Positions 19,324-27,575 of a DNA stretch of 64,000 nucleotides are shown here, piece by piece. Below the pieces are notes generated by a model. It searched no databases, was not told the origin of the DNA, and worked only from the letters and a program-made list of their open reading frames with translations. Location of the stretch: NCBI RefSeq assembly GCF_013391415.1, contig NZ_JACAXB010000013.1, positions 291,378 to 355,377 of the forward strand, written 5' to 3'. Both the position numbers and the translations under genes were made by a program. The first letter of the stretch is position 1; every line of letters starts with the position of its first letter. The DNA comes from Aquitalea sp. LB_tupeE (lineage in GTDB: Bacteria > Pseudomonadota > Gammaproteobacteria > Burkholderiales > Chromobacteriaceae).

Positions 19324-20142
19324 ATGCAAGTGGCTGAACTTTTCGAGCAGGCATCCGGACGGTTGCCGATGGTACCCAAGGTGGTGCAGGAACTGATTGA
19401 AAGCTTTCACAAGACCGATATCAATATTGATGAAATCAGCGACAAGGTCGGGCACGACCAGGTACTGACTGCCCGCGTACTGCGGCTGGCCAATACCGCC
19501 CGCTTTGGCGGCAGCCGCCGTGTGGGTTCGCTGGACGATGCCGTGGTACTGCTGGGCTTTGACAACCTGCGCATTCTGGTGATTGCCTCCGGCATTACCA
19601 GTGCCACCGCCGGCATACCGGGCTTTGACATGAAAGGCTTCTGGCAACGCAGCTTTGCCATGGCGAATACCGCCAAGCGGCTTTCCCGGCTGGCCAAGCT
19701 GGACGCGCAACTGGGTTATACCTGCGGCCTGCTGTCGAACATCGGTGAGCTGGTACTGCACGTGGCCATGCCGCAACAAGCCGCGCAGATCGACAAGATC
19801 GTGGCCGGCGGAGCAGACCGGGTCGCCACCGAACGCATGTTGCTGGGTGTGGACCTGACCGAAGTGGGGGCCGAGTTGGCACGGCGCTGGAATTTCCCGG
19901 ACGACATCCAGCAAGCCATTCGCGATCAGCACGACTTGCTGGGCGATGTCTCACGCTTTGCCATCGTGATTGGCCTGTCGGCTTATCTGGTCGCTGGCTT
20001 CAATCACGACATGAGCGAGGGCGACATGCTGACCACCCTGCCCTGGAGCGTGGTGGACAAACTGGGCATTGAGCGCGATGCACTGACCGGTGCCATCGGT
20101 GATCTGAAAGAAGCCTGCACCGGCATCGACGATATGTTCTGA
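19324..20142 (+). CDS. HDOD domain protein
   Basis: A 272-residue protein that is almost entirely one HDOD domain (about 10-205), an HD-superfamily relative without the metal-binding HD pair. It has LPMVPKVVQELIESF at the start, then the KVGHDQVLTARVLRLANTA and YTCGLLSNIGELVLH segments. HDOD proteins act as non-enzymatic signalling adaptors, often with c-di-GMP proteins. The neighbours at 22.4 and 25.9 kb are a cyclase and a phosphodiesterase, which fits. The start at 19324 is preceded by AAAGGGG; an ATG at 19320 is in another frame. Confidence 0.88.
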   Translation: MQVAELFEQASGRLPMVPKVVQELIESFHKTDINIDEISDKVGHDQVLTARVLRLANTARFGGSRRVGSLDDAVVLLGFDNLRILVIASGITSATAGIPGFDMKGFWQRSFAMANTAKRLSRLAKLDAQLGYTCGLLSNIGELVLHVAMPQQAAQIDKIVAGGADRVATERMLLGVDLTEVGAELARRWNFPDDIQQAIRDQHDLLGDVSRFAIVIGLSAYLVAGFNHDMSEGDMLTTLPWSVVDKLGIERDALTGAIGDLKEACTGIDDMF

Positions 20143-20164
20143 TTTACCCGGCAAACGACAATAA

Positions 20165-20323
20165 AGGCTGCTGACCAAGTAAGTTGGCGCAATTGCACCG
20201 GACCCGGCAGAGCCGGGGCTTTCGGCTAAGCGATGACTTCCGCAGCCTGCCCATTTATTCCCTATTCCTCCGCCCTTACCCTGTAAGGGAGCCTCGCTTT
20301 CTTTCTCAGAACGCGAGAGGGTT
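20165..20323 (+). repeat. Dispersed intergenic repeat, copy B
   Basis: The shortest and most diverged copy of the three-member family. It keeps GGCTGCTGAC, GACCCGGCAGAGCCGGGG, CCGCAGCCTGCCCATTTATTCC, CCGCCCTTACCC and GGGAGCCTCGCTTTCTTTCT in the same order as copy C. It lacks the leading GCCCGC hairpin and about 10 bases before GGGAGCC. It lies between the convergent HDOD and RNase genes, directly before their shared terminator. Confidence 0.8.
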
Positions 20324-20333
20324 GTATCAATAA

Positions 20334-20363
20334 GCAAAAGGCTGCCTGTTGGCAGCCTTTTGC
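20334..20363. terminator. Bidirectional terminator
   Basis: A perfect 13-bp stem, GCAAAAGGCTGCC / GGCAGCCTTTTGC, with a TGTT loop. A and T runs on opposite sides let it serve both the plus-strand HDOD gene and the minus-strand RNase gene, which ends at 20387. Confidence 0.88.
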
Positions 20364-20386
20364 TTTCAAGGCCGACAAGGCAAGCC

Positions 20387-22261
20387 TCAGCCTTCTTCTT
20401 CCTCGCTGGCGGCCTCGACATGCCCCACCACGCCGACAAAACGGAATTCGATCTCGGCCATCAGCTCGTCGATACGAATCACGCTCAGCTGGATGCGGTC
20501 GCCACGCGCCAGTTCCGGCAGGCCGGGAATGCGTACCCGCATTGGCAGACCGTCGATACGCACCAGGTCTTCCTTGATGAAGGTGGCGGTGATATTGCTC
20601 ACCCCTTCCTGAGTGAACCAGCGCAGGCACCAGAAGTGTTCCAGCTTGTCCTGGAAACCCAGATAGGCCGAATAGGTGGTGTCAAAGTCACGCAGCAGGG
20701 CAAACAGCATGGCATTGCCTTGCTCGAACTGCGGCTTCTCGCCACGAATCATCGCAGTGAGCTGGCGCTGGTTGACGAAGTCGGTGGCGCGACGCAGCGG
20801 CGAGGTGGCCCAGGCATATTGCGCCACGCCCAGACCGATATGCGGCTCGGGACGGGTGGTCATGCGTACCTTGCCCATGCTCTGGGCACGATACATGGCC
20901 GGGATATCCGCTTCGGCCAGCATGCGGCCCCATTCGCTATTGGCCAGAATCATCAGTTCCGACACCAGCTTGTCCATAGGGGCACCACGCTTGCGCAGGG
21001 TGATCAGCACCTTGCCATCCACCACATCGAAGTTGTAGTCCATCTGCACCGGACGGGTGGGGTCGTATTTGCCACGGCGCTTTTCCAGCGCGTTGGCGAA
21101 GTGCCACAGCCAGGTCAGCTCGCGCTTGAACGGGTAATCCACACCCGGGTCGTTCAGCAAGGTGTCTTCGTTGAACTGCTGCTCCAGCTCGGCATGGCGC
21201 AGATTGGCAGCAATGCGCACTCGCTCGATACGGCTTTCATAGGCCACCGGCTCGAAGTCCGGCGTCACGTCCACATACAGGCTGAGCGCCGGGCAGTCCT
21301 GCCCTTCCTGCAAGGTAAAGGCCTGCACCACGTCATCCGGCAACATGGTGATCTTGCCACCGGGGAAATACACGGTGGACAGGCGGCCCCATACCAGCTT
21401 CTCGATGTCCGAATCCACCGGCACACCCAGCGTCGGTGCCGCAATGTGGATGCCCACGCGCTTGTTGCCATCCGGCAGGTCGACCACCGACAGCGCATCG
21501 TCGATTTCGGTGGTGTTGGCATCATCAATGGAGAAGGCCGCCACCTCGGACAGCGGCAGTTCTTCCGGCAACTGCGGCGGGGCGTATTTGCCAAAACCGC
21601 TGCCCTTGGGGAAGTATTCCATCAGGAAACCGGCCATCAGGTAGTCCGGTACCGAGCTGATGCCACCGACGCTTTGCGCCAGTTTCAGCGGCGGCTGGTT
21701 CAGCTCGCGCGCGGCCTGATCGAATGCCTTGAATTCCAGGGTGTTCTTGTCGGGCTTCCACAGCAAGGCCATCAACTGGCTGCGGATGGCCTCTGGCAGG
21801 GTGCCGGCCTTCAGCTCGGCCACCCAGGCGTCAATCTGCTCTTGCTCGCGCTTTTTGCGCTCGATGCCGGCCAGGGCGGCTTTCAGCGCCTCTTCCGGGG
21901 CCTTCTTGTAGCGGCCCTTGCCCTTTTTGTAAAAATACATGGGGGCGCCGAACACACGCAGGATGATGGCGGCGCTCTCCAGCGCGGAGGGGGCGTGGCC
22001 CCAGTAATCGGCGGCCAGCACATCGTGCTCGAACTCGTCTTCCGGACTGCATTCCCACAGGAAATCCAGATCAATTTCATCAGCCATTTTTTCTGCAGCA
22101 GGCAGAAAATCTGCCAGAGTCGAGCTAAACTCGAGAAAAACATTGCTTGATTTGATCTTGGCTCGCTTGCCATGCAGCGTATCTACCTGCAAGCTGGCAT
22201 CGGCACGGGAAACAATGGTGCCAACCTTGAAAGAACCGCTTTCTTCGTAAAATACGTTCAT
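20387..22261 (-). CDS. Ribonuclease II-family exoribonuclease
   Basis: Processive 3'-5' exoribonuclease of 624 residues. The central RNB catalytic domain starts near residue 240 with SIDDANTTEIDDALSV; D246, D254 and D255 match the magnesium-binding aspartates. A C-terminal S1-like RNA-binding strand region covers about 540-615. The N-terminal 200 residues are not a standard pair of cold-shock domains and include a charged stretch (YKKGKGRYKK). This shape matches the short RNB proteins annotated as Rnb in Neisseriales more than E. coli RNase R. It is transcribed alone, ending at the bidirectional terminator. Confidence 0.88.
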   Translation of the reverse strand: MNVFYEESGSFKVGTIVSRADASLQVDTLHGKRAKIKSSNVFLEFSSTLADFLPAAEKMADEIDLDFLWECSPEDEFEHDVLAADYWGHAPSALESAAIILRVFGAPMYFYKKGKGRYKKAPEEALKAALAGIERKKREQEQIDAWVAELKAGTLPEAIRSQLMALLWKPDKNTLEFKAFDQAARELNQPPLKLAQSVGGISSVPDYLMAGFLMEYFPKGSGFGKYAPPQLPEELPLSEVAAFSIDDANTTEIDDALSVVDLPDGNKRVGIHIAAPTLGVPVDSDIEKLVWGRLSTVYFPGGKITMLPDDVVQAFTLQEGQDCPALSLYVDVTPDFEPVAYESRIERVRIAANLRHAELEQQFNEDTLLNDPGVDYPFKRELTWLWHFANALEKRRGKYDPTRPVQMDYNFDVVDGKVLITLRKRGAPMDKLVSELMILANSEWGRMLAEADIPAMYRAQSMGKVRMTTRPEPHIGLGVAQYAWATSPLRRATDFVNQRQLTAMIRGEKPQFEQGNAMLFALLRDFDTTYSAYLGFQDKLEHFWCLRWFTQEGVSNITATFIKEDLVRIDGLPMRVRIPGLPELARGDRIQLSVIRIDELMAEIEFRFVGVVGHVEAASEEEEG

Positions 22262-22420
22262 TTGCGCGCCAACTGATTCAACAAGCCAGAATTATAACAT
22301 TGAGCATTCAGGCCCTGCTTTCCTTTGCAATACCTTGAGCCTTGCCCATGTTTGTACAGCACTGCTGCACTGCCAGGCTGTCACACAGACCCTGCCCACG
22401 TCTGAATAACGGATATCACT

Positions 22421-24043
22421 ATGAAGCTGGCAAGCAACCTACACCACTCGGCAAGAGAACACGCTGCGCGTGAAATCGATCGCATCGGCCACATGCTGGT
22501 GATGCGCTGGGACCGTTCGCTGGCGGCTCACCTCTTGGCACTACTTAACAATCTGGAACGCCACATCGACGCGGAACAGGCCTTGCCCTTGCACACCGAG
22601 TGCTCCGCATTACGCAATCTGCTACAGCTCTGGCTGTTGCAGAATGACGCCAGCCCAAGCGAACCGGAACGCTATAACGAACTGCGCCACCATCTGGGTA
22701 TTGTCAGCCAGTTGGCCATGATGGCAGATCAACAGGCCACGCCCGAACAGTACAACACCGGTTTGAGCCAGCCCGGTCCGCATCTGCTGTACCTGTGGAT
22801 GCCGGATAGTCATGAATCAGCCAGTCTGTGTGAACAATTAAGCTGCTACGGTTTTGTGGTACGCGTGGTGTACCAGGCATCCAAGCTGGCCCAAGCGCTG
22901 AGCGAGGCCAAACCGGCAGCGGTGGTGGCCTATACCGACTTTGCCGCCAGCGACCCCATTTTCACCCTGGCCGATACCTTGCGCGGCCTGTGCCCCTTGC
23001 TGTTCTGCTCGCCACGCATCGATTTTGATGCCCGCTTGCAGGCAGTTCGCGCCGGAGGCTCCGGTTTTCTGGGCTGGCCGGTGCTGGCACACGAGCTGAT
23101 AGACAGCCTGAATTTTGGCGATCTGGGTGAAAAACGTGACCCGCTGCGGGTGATGATTGTAGAAGACATGGCCTCGCTGGCCGGCTTGTATGCCAGCGTG
23201 CTCGGGGGACATGGCGTTGATACCCTGCAGGTCACCGAGCCTGCCCGGGTGCTGGATGGCATCGTGCAGTTCCGCCCGGACCTGATCCTGATGGACATGT
23301 ACATGCCAGGCTGTAATGGCATGGAGCTGGCGCAGATCATCCGCCAGCAGCGCTTGCTTGATGGCATTCCCATCCTGTTTCTGTCGGTGGAAAAGCGGCA
23401 GTCCATCCAGCTGGATACCCTCACGCTGGGTATTGATGGCTTTCTGACCAAGCCGGTGGCACCGGAAGAGCTGGTGGTGACAGTGATCAACCGCGCCCGG
23501 CGTTATCGCAAGCTGCGTTCCTACATCATCAACGACAGCCTGACCGGCCTGTTAAACCATTCTCATTTGTATGCCCAGCTGGAATACGAAGTACTGCGCG
23601 CCAAACGGGACCAGCGCGCCCTGTCGCTGGTCATGCTGGACCTCGACCATTTCAAGGTGGTCAACGATACCTATGGCCATCCGGCGGGTGATGAGGTGCT
23701 GGTCAACCTGGCCCGCTTCCTGAAAGAAAGGCTGCGCCGCTCCGACCTGATCAGCCGTTACGGTGGCGAAGAGTTTGCCATCGTCTTGCCCGGTACACGG
23801 CAGGAAGATGCCTTGCAGGTGATGGAGGCTATGCGGCTGGCTTTTGTGCAGATCGACCAGTTCAGCAACCAGCGTACCTTCCGCCAGACCTTCAGCGTGG
23901 GAATCAGCTCACTGGCCACTGCCGACACCACCACCACCCTGGTGCAACAGGCGGACGACATGCTGTATCAGGCCAAACATCTGGGCCGCAACCGGGTGCA
24001 GGCCTATACCCTGCCCACGGTGGATGTGTCCGCCGAGGGCTGA
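22421..24043 (+). CDS. REC-GGDEF diguanylate cyclase
   Basis: Synthesises c-di-GMP. Order within 540 residues: a helical N-terminal region (1-115), a receiver-like fold lacking the acceptor Asp (about 120-232), a true receiver (about 242-360) with acceptor D292 in LMDMYMPG and K344, and a GGDEF domain (about 375-530). The active site reads GGEEF at 448-452, and the product-inhibition site RxxD is R439-D442, five residues before it, so the enzyme should be active and feedback-controlled. Domain order resembles PleD, which also has one true and one pseudo receiver. No cognate kinase is adjacent. Confidence 0.93.
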   Translation: MKLASNLHHSAREHAAREIDRIGHMLVMRWDRSLAAHLLALLNNLERHIDAEQALPLHTECSALRNLLQLWLLQNDASPSEPERYNELRHHLGIVSQLAMMADQQATPEQYNTGLSQPGPHLLYLWMPDSHESASLCEQLSCYGFVVRVVYQASKLAQALSEAKPAAVVAYTDFAASDPIFTLADTLRGLCPLLFCSPRIDFDARLQAVRAGGSGFLGWPVLAHELIDSLNFGDLGEKRDPLRVMIVEDMASLAGLYASVLGGHGVDTLQVTEPARVLDGIVQFRPDLILMDMYMPGCNGMELAQIIRQQRLLDGIPILFLSVEKRQSIQLDTLTLGIDGFLTKPVAPEELVVTVINRARRYRKLRSYIINDSLTGLLNHSHLYAQLEYEVLRAKRDQRALSLVMLDLDHFKVVNDTYGHPAGDEVLVNLARFLKERLRRSDLISRYGGEEFAIVLPGTRQEDALQVMEAMRLAFVQIDQFSNQRTFRQTFSVGISSLATADTTTTLVQQADDMLYQAKHLGRNRVQAYTLPTVDVSAEG

Positions 24044-24044
24044 C

Positions 24045-24240
24045 AGCAAAAACGCCCGCAGTGCGGGCTTCAGGCTGCTGACAAGGTTATTTGGTGCGCT
24101 TGTACTGGGCCCGGCAAAGCCGGGCCTTTCAACTAACTCCTGGATTCCGCAGCCTTCCCATCTATTCCCCTTTTCCCCGCCCTTGCCCAGCCAATTGAAC
24201 ATGGGAGCCTCGCTTTCCTTTCTGAAAGCGGGAGGAGATT
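24045..24240 (+). repeat. Dispersed intergenic repeat, copy C
   Basis: Full-length copy, directly after the cyclase stop. It opens with a GCCCGC-AGT-GCGGGC hairpin (24054-24068) that may terminate the cyclase transcript. It continues through GGCTGCTGAC, GGCCCGGCAAAGCCGGGCC, CCGCAGCCTTCCCATCTATT and CCGCCCTTGCCC to the closing CGCTTTC/GAAAGCG hairpin. It matches the reverse complement of copy A almost without gaps. It occupies the gap between the convergent cyclase and glpR genes. Confidence 0.85.
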
Positions 24241-24263
24241 ATCAATACAGGCCTGGGTAAGGC

Positions 24264-25034
24264 TCAGACGGCATCAGCCAGAATCAGCCTTACATTGTGT
24301 TCTTCCAGCAGCTTGGCCAGCGACTCCGGCGGCTCGGCATCGGTGAACACGGTGTGGAATTCGCTGATATGGCCCATGCGCACCAGCGCATTGCGACCAA
24401 ACTTGCTGTGGTCAGCCGCCAGATAACGGTGACGGGCATTGGCCATCATTGCTTGCGCCACCCGGACTTCGCGGTAATCGAAGTCCAGCAGCGAGCCATC
24501 GGTCTCAATGCCGGATACGCCGATGATGGCGTAATCCACCTTGAACTGGTTGATGAAGTCCAGTGTGGCCACCCCGGTAATGCCGCCATCACTGGCACGT
24601 ACCACGCCGGAGGTAATCATCACGGTGAAATCCGGATTGGCCGACATGATGGACGCCACATGGATATTGTTGGTGATGACACGCAAACCCTTGTGGGTGA
24701 TGGTGAGCGCCTGGGCCACCGCTTCGATGGTGGTACCGATGCTCATGAACAGCGAGGCATGATCAGGAATGCTACCGGCAATCATGTCGGCAATATGTGC
24801 CTTTTCGCTCTGGAATTTTCCTTTGCGCGCAAAGTAATCCTCGTTTTCCACGCTGCTGCCCAGAGCAGCACCGCCGTGATAACGGCGCAGCAAATTTTCT
24901 TCACACAGCTGGTTGATGTCGCGCCGGATGGTTTGCGGCGTGACATCGAGCAGTCTGGCCAGTTCTTCGATGGGCATGAAGCCATTTTCGCGGACCAGCT
25001 GCAGAATCTTGTCGTGACGGGGTGAGCGGCTCAT
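24264..25034 (-). CDS. glpR: Glycerol-3-phosphate regulon repressor GlpR (DeoR family)
   Basis: A 256-residue repressor. Residues 1-57 form the DeoR winged helix, with recognition segment TPQTIRRDINQL, followed by the linker RRYHGGAALGSS. The rest is the sugar-phosphate sensor domain: IGTTIEAVA, ITNNIHVASIM, DGGITGVATLDFINQF, GVSGIETDGSLLDFDYREV and ADHSKFGRN all match E. coli GlpR closely from memory. I use ATG 25034 (MSRSPRHDKIL); the longer frame to ATG 25073 would run through a GlpR-type operator. No glpD, glpF or glpK is in the window, so its targets lie elsewhere. Confidence 0.9.
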   Translation of the reverse strand: MSRSPRHDKILQLVRENGFMPIEELARLLDVTPQTIRRDINQLCEENLLRRYHGGAALGSSVENEDYFARKGKFQSEKAHIADMIAGSIPDHASLFMSIGTTIEAVAQALTITHKGLRVITNNIHVASIMSANPDFTVMITSGVVRASDGGITGVATLDFINQFKVDYAIIGVSGIETDGSLLDFDYREVRVAQAMMANARHRYLAADHSKFGRNALVRMGHISEFHTVFTDAEPPESLAKLLEEHNVRLILADAV

Positions 25035-25055
25035 AGGGATTCGATTCCGAAAATC

Positions 25056-25073
25056 ATGTTTAGTTACTAACAT
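25056..25073. promoter_or_regulatory. Candidate GlpR operator (autoregulation)
   Basis: ATGTTTAGTTACTAACAT has 5-base arms ATGTT and AACAT separated by 8 bases, the same geometry as the E. coli GlpR operator core (ATGTT-N8-AACAT). It lies 22-39 bases upstream of the glpR start chosen here, where a promoter is expected. The central 8 bases are not symmetric, so this is a candidate only. Confidence 0.55.
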
Positions 25074-25143
25074 ATTTTCCGGTCAAAGGGCAAATGCTAG
25101 CACCCATCCGCCCTTGACCCGCCGCAAGCCGACGACAAATGCC

Positions 25144-25172
25144 GCCGGGCCTGCAACAAAAGCAGGCCCGGC
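25144..25172 (-). terminator. Terminator of racemase gene
   Basis: A perfect 11-bp stem (GCCGGGCCTGC / GCAGGCCCGGC) with a 7-base loop lies 5 bases after the racemase stop, followed on the minus strand by ATTTGT. It separates this transcript from glpR. Confidence 0.8.
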
Positions 25173-25177
25173 AGGCT

Positions 25178-25876
25178 TCAGGCGAGAAGCTGTTGCATGG
25201 CGGCCCTGGCCAGCACCGCTGTGGTATCCACCGCGGCCATGCCGCAATTGGCCTCATCCAGCACCAGCGGCAGCTCGGTACAGGCCAGCGCCACACCATC
25301 ACAACCTGCCGCCCGCAACTCGGCCACCACCTGTAGCAACTGTTGCAGGCTATCGTTGCTTACGCTGCCATTAGGGACCAGCTCTTCAAAAATCACCCGC
25401 TGCACAATGGCCTGACCTGCCTCATCCGGAATACACTCCTCCACCCCTACGGCTGCCAAAGGCGCACGGTACAGATGGGATTGCATGGTCCAGCGCGTGC
25501 CCAGCACACCAAGCCGGCGCAGGCCGCGTTGCTGACATTCTGCTGCCACCACATCCAGCATGCTGATGACCGGCAAGGGCGTACGCCGACGAATGCCATC
25601 AATGCAGCAATGCACGGTATTGGCGGGAATCACCGCAACATGGGCGCCGGCTGCGGCCAGCCGCTGCAAGGAGCCGACAATGGAATCTTCGACAATATCC
25701 CAGCGATCTTGCAACTGGGCCGCATGCACCACGCCAAAGTCTGGCTGATCCAGTACAAAACGGGGGTGGTGATGGTGACCGCCACACATCAGGGCGGAAA
25801 GTTGATGCATTTTGGACAGGCAATCCAGCGCACCGGGAACGGTAACGCCGGCAATGCCGATGACGGCTGCTTTCAT
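25178..25876 (-). CDS. Aspartate/glutamate racemase-family protein
   Basis: A 232-residue cofactor-independent racemase with two catalytic-cysteine regions: PANTVHCCIDGI near residues 84-95 and ALACTELPLVL near 196-206. The N-terminus has the usual IGIAGVTVPGALDCL loop. It resembles the YgeA-type aspartate racemases more than MurI, whose motifs differ. It starts 19 bases after the EAL-protein stop on the same strand and may be co-transcribed with it. The substrate (Asp or another amino acid) cannot be read from the sequence. Confidence 0.88.
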   Translation of the reverse strand: MKAAVIGIAGVTVPGALDCLSKMHQLSALMCGGHHHHPRFVLDQPDFGVVHAAQLQDRWDIVEDSIVGSLQRLAAAGAHVAVIPANTVHCCIDGIRRRTPLPVISMLDVVAAECQQRGLRRLGVLGTRWTMQSHLYRAPLAAVGVEECIPDEAGQAIVQRVIFEELVPNGSVSNDSLQQLLQVVAELRAAGCDGVALACTELPLVLDEANCGMAAVDTTAVLARAAMQQLLA

Positions 25877-25895
25877 CTTGCTGCTATGCCTCTAC

Positions 25896-27482
25896 TCAGG
25901 GGTGTGCGTCTGCCTTGACCTTGGCAAGGGACAGGGAGGCATCATTATGCCATTCGGGACGATGCAGGAACTCGGAAATCGGCATCGCCCTGGCATAGCG
26001 ATAGCCTTGCAGCAAGTGCGCACCATGACCGCGCAGATATTCTTCCTGTCGCAGGGTTTCCACCCCTTCGGCCACCACGGCCAGGCCCAGCTTGGCAGCC
26101 AGCTGCAAGATGCTGTCCAGGATATCGGCCGACAAACTGTCGCTACCAATGCCGGCAACAAAACTGCGGTCGATTTTCAGTTCGTCCACATCCAGCTTCT
26201 GCAAATAAGACAGGCTGGAATGTCCGGTGCCGAAATCGTCGATGGCAATACGCACCCCCATATCATGCAATTTTTGTAGCTGGGCGTCGGTTTGCGGGCC
26301 GGTTTTGATCAGCTCGCGTTCGGTCAACTCCAGGGTCAGCACAATGCTGCCCGGCGCAAAGGCCGATAAAAAGGTTGCGCAATCTTCAGGCAGGCTACCC
26401 GCTTCTATATGTTTGGCACTGACATTGATGCTGATCTGGAAACCGGGTGGCAAGGGACAATCTTTTAACTGTTCGGCAGTCTGCTGCATCAGCGAGCGCG
26501 TCATGGCCACGATATGGCCGGTGCTTTCGGCAAAAGGAATGAACAGATCCGGCAATACCAAGCCATCGACCGGGTGGTGCCAGCGCATCAGCACCTCCAC
26601 CCCGCGCCACTGCAAATGCTCGGCATCAATCAAGGGTTGCAGGTAGGGAATGAATTCCCGTTCGCGCACCGCACGTTGCAATTCCCGACTGGGCGCGCCA
26701 TTACGCAGCAGCAGACGATGAAACCCCCAGCTGAAACTGGCGCTGAACAACAAGAGCAAGGCCAGTTGATCCGGCTCCTGTTTCACCCGTTCCAGCAACA
26801 TCCATGGCATGGAGTAATCCATGACAACGGATAGCGGATAATGCCCTGAACTGAGATAACTTTGCTGCCAGTACGGACGTTGCTGCGGGGAACTCATGCT
26901 GCCCTGCTCATCCAGCCAGCGCTCACCAACCTGCAGGTAAAACCAGGTGTTGTGGTCCTGATGGGCCAGTCTGTCCTTCAGGTAATCGCTGTCTACGGCA
27001 ATCTGGATGCCGTTAACGTCAGGCCGTTTTGCCTCAAGCCACAACATCAGCAGGGGATGCCAGGGTGACAGGCGGTTTCCCGGCAACAGCAGCAGCCGGG
27101 TCTGATTCGGATACTCCTGCGAATAGGCGGGCGAGTGCCAGCCGATCACCGAGTCGCAATACACCCGACCATCATGATCTATCAGGCGCATCGAACGGAC
27201 GTAGGACTGGGTGGTGACCTGGCGGCGGATTTCCGGATAAATGTTGCGACACTCCAGATCGGGCTTTTGCAACATAGCCTCGCCCGTGCTTTGCGCCTGA
27301 TCGAGGATCTGCTCGATCTTTTCCAGTTTGTAAGCCAGCTGGCTTTCCAGTGCAGACTGGATGCCCGAGTAGAACTGGTAGAGCATCAACAAGCCGCCCA
27401 GCATGAACAGGGCCAGTCCGGGCAGCATGGTCAGCATGATGCGTTGGCTGCGTCCCAGTGGCTCTAGCGAAGGTAATTGCAC
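25896..27482 (-). CDS. CSS-motif EAL-domain c-di-GMP phosphodiesterase
   Basis: Degrades c-di-GMP to pGpG. A hydrophobic segment near residues 20-36 leads into a periplasmic region of about 200 residues with the Cys-containing CSS-type sensor (CRNIY and YCDSVIG). A second membrane segment follows, then a C-terminal EAL domain (about 265-510). Catalytic landmarks are intact: EVLMRWHHP, ELTERE, IDDFGTG, KIDRSFV and VAEGVET. Such sensors respond to periplasmic disulfide state in E. coli relatives. The start is uncertain: I prefer GTG 27482, 6 bases after GGAAG. The frame extends to a TTG at 27527 next to the argH terminator, and an ATG lies at 27437. Confidence 0.88.
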   Translation of the reverse strand: MQLPSLEPLGRSQRIMLTMLPGLALFMLGGLLMLYQFYSGIQSALESQLAYKLEKIEQILDQAQSTGEAMLQKPDLECRNIYPEIRRQVTTQSYVRSMRLIDHDGRVYCDSVIGWHSPAYSQEYPNQTRLLLLPGNRLSPWHPLLMLWLEAKRPDVNGIQIAVDSDYLKDRLAHQDHNTWFYLQVGERWLDEQGSMSSPQQRPYWQQSYLSSGHYPLSVVMDYSMPWMLLERVKQEPDQLALLLLFSASFSWGFHRLLLRNGAPSRELQRAVREREFIPYLQPLIDAEHLQWRGVEVLMRWHHPVDGLVLPDLFIPFAESTGHIVAMTRSLMQQTAEQLKDCPLPPGFQISINVSAKHIEAGSLPEDCATFLSAFAPGSIVLTLELTERELIKTGPQTDAQLQKLHDMGVRIAIDDFGTGHSSLSYLQKLDVDELKIDRSFVAGIGSDSLSADILDSILQLAAKLGLAVVAEGVETLRQEEYLRGHGAHLLQGYRYARAMPISEFLHRPEWHNDASLSLAKVKADAHP

Positions 27483-27525
27483 GGCAATCTTCCAGTGAAA
27501 CTGATCACAGCTGACACTGTAGGCC

Positions 27526-27553
27526 AATAAAAAACCGCCGATAGCGGCGGTTT
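27526..27553 (-). terminator. Terminator of argH
   Basis: A 9-bp perfect stem (AAACCGCCG / CGGCGGTTT) with an ATAG loop at 27532-27553. On the minus strand it is followed by TTTTTTATT, a strong U tract. It stands between argH and the EAL gene on the same strand, so the latter needs read-through or a promoter overlapping this element. Confidence 0.88.
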
Positions 27554-27575
27554 GGTCTGGAACGGCGTTAACTGA

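Noticed and set aside
24045..24240. The repeat family as Correia/NEMIS or an IS remnant
   Set aside because: No Correia terminal repeats, no transposase fragment and no clear target duplication at the edges.
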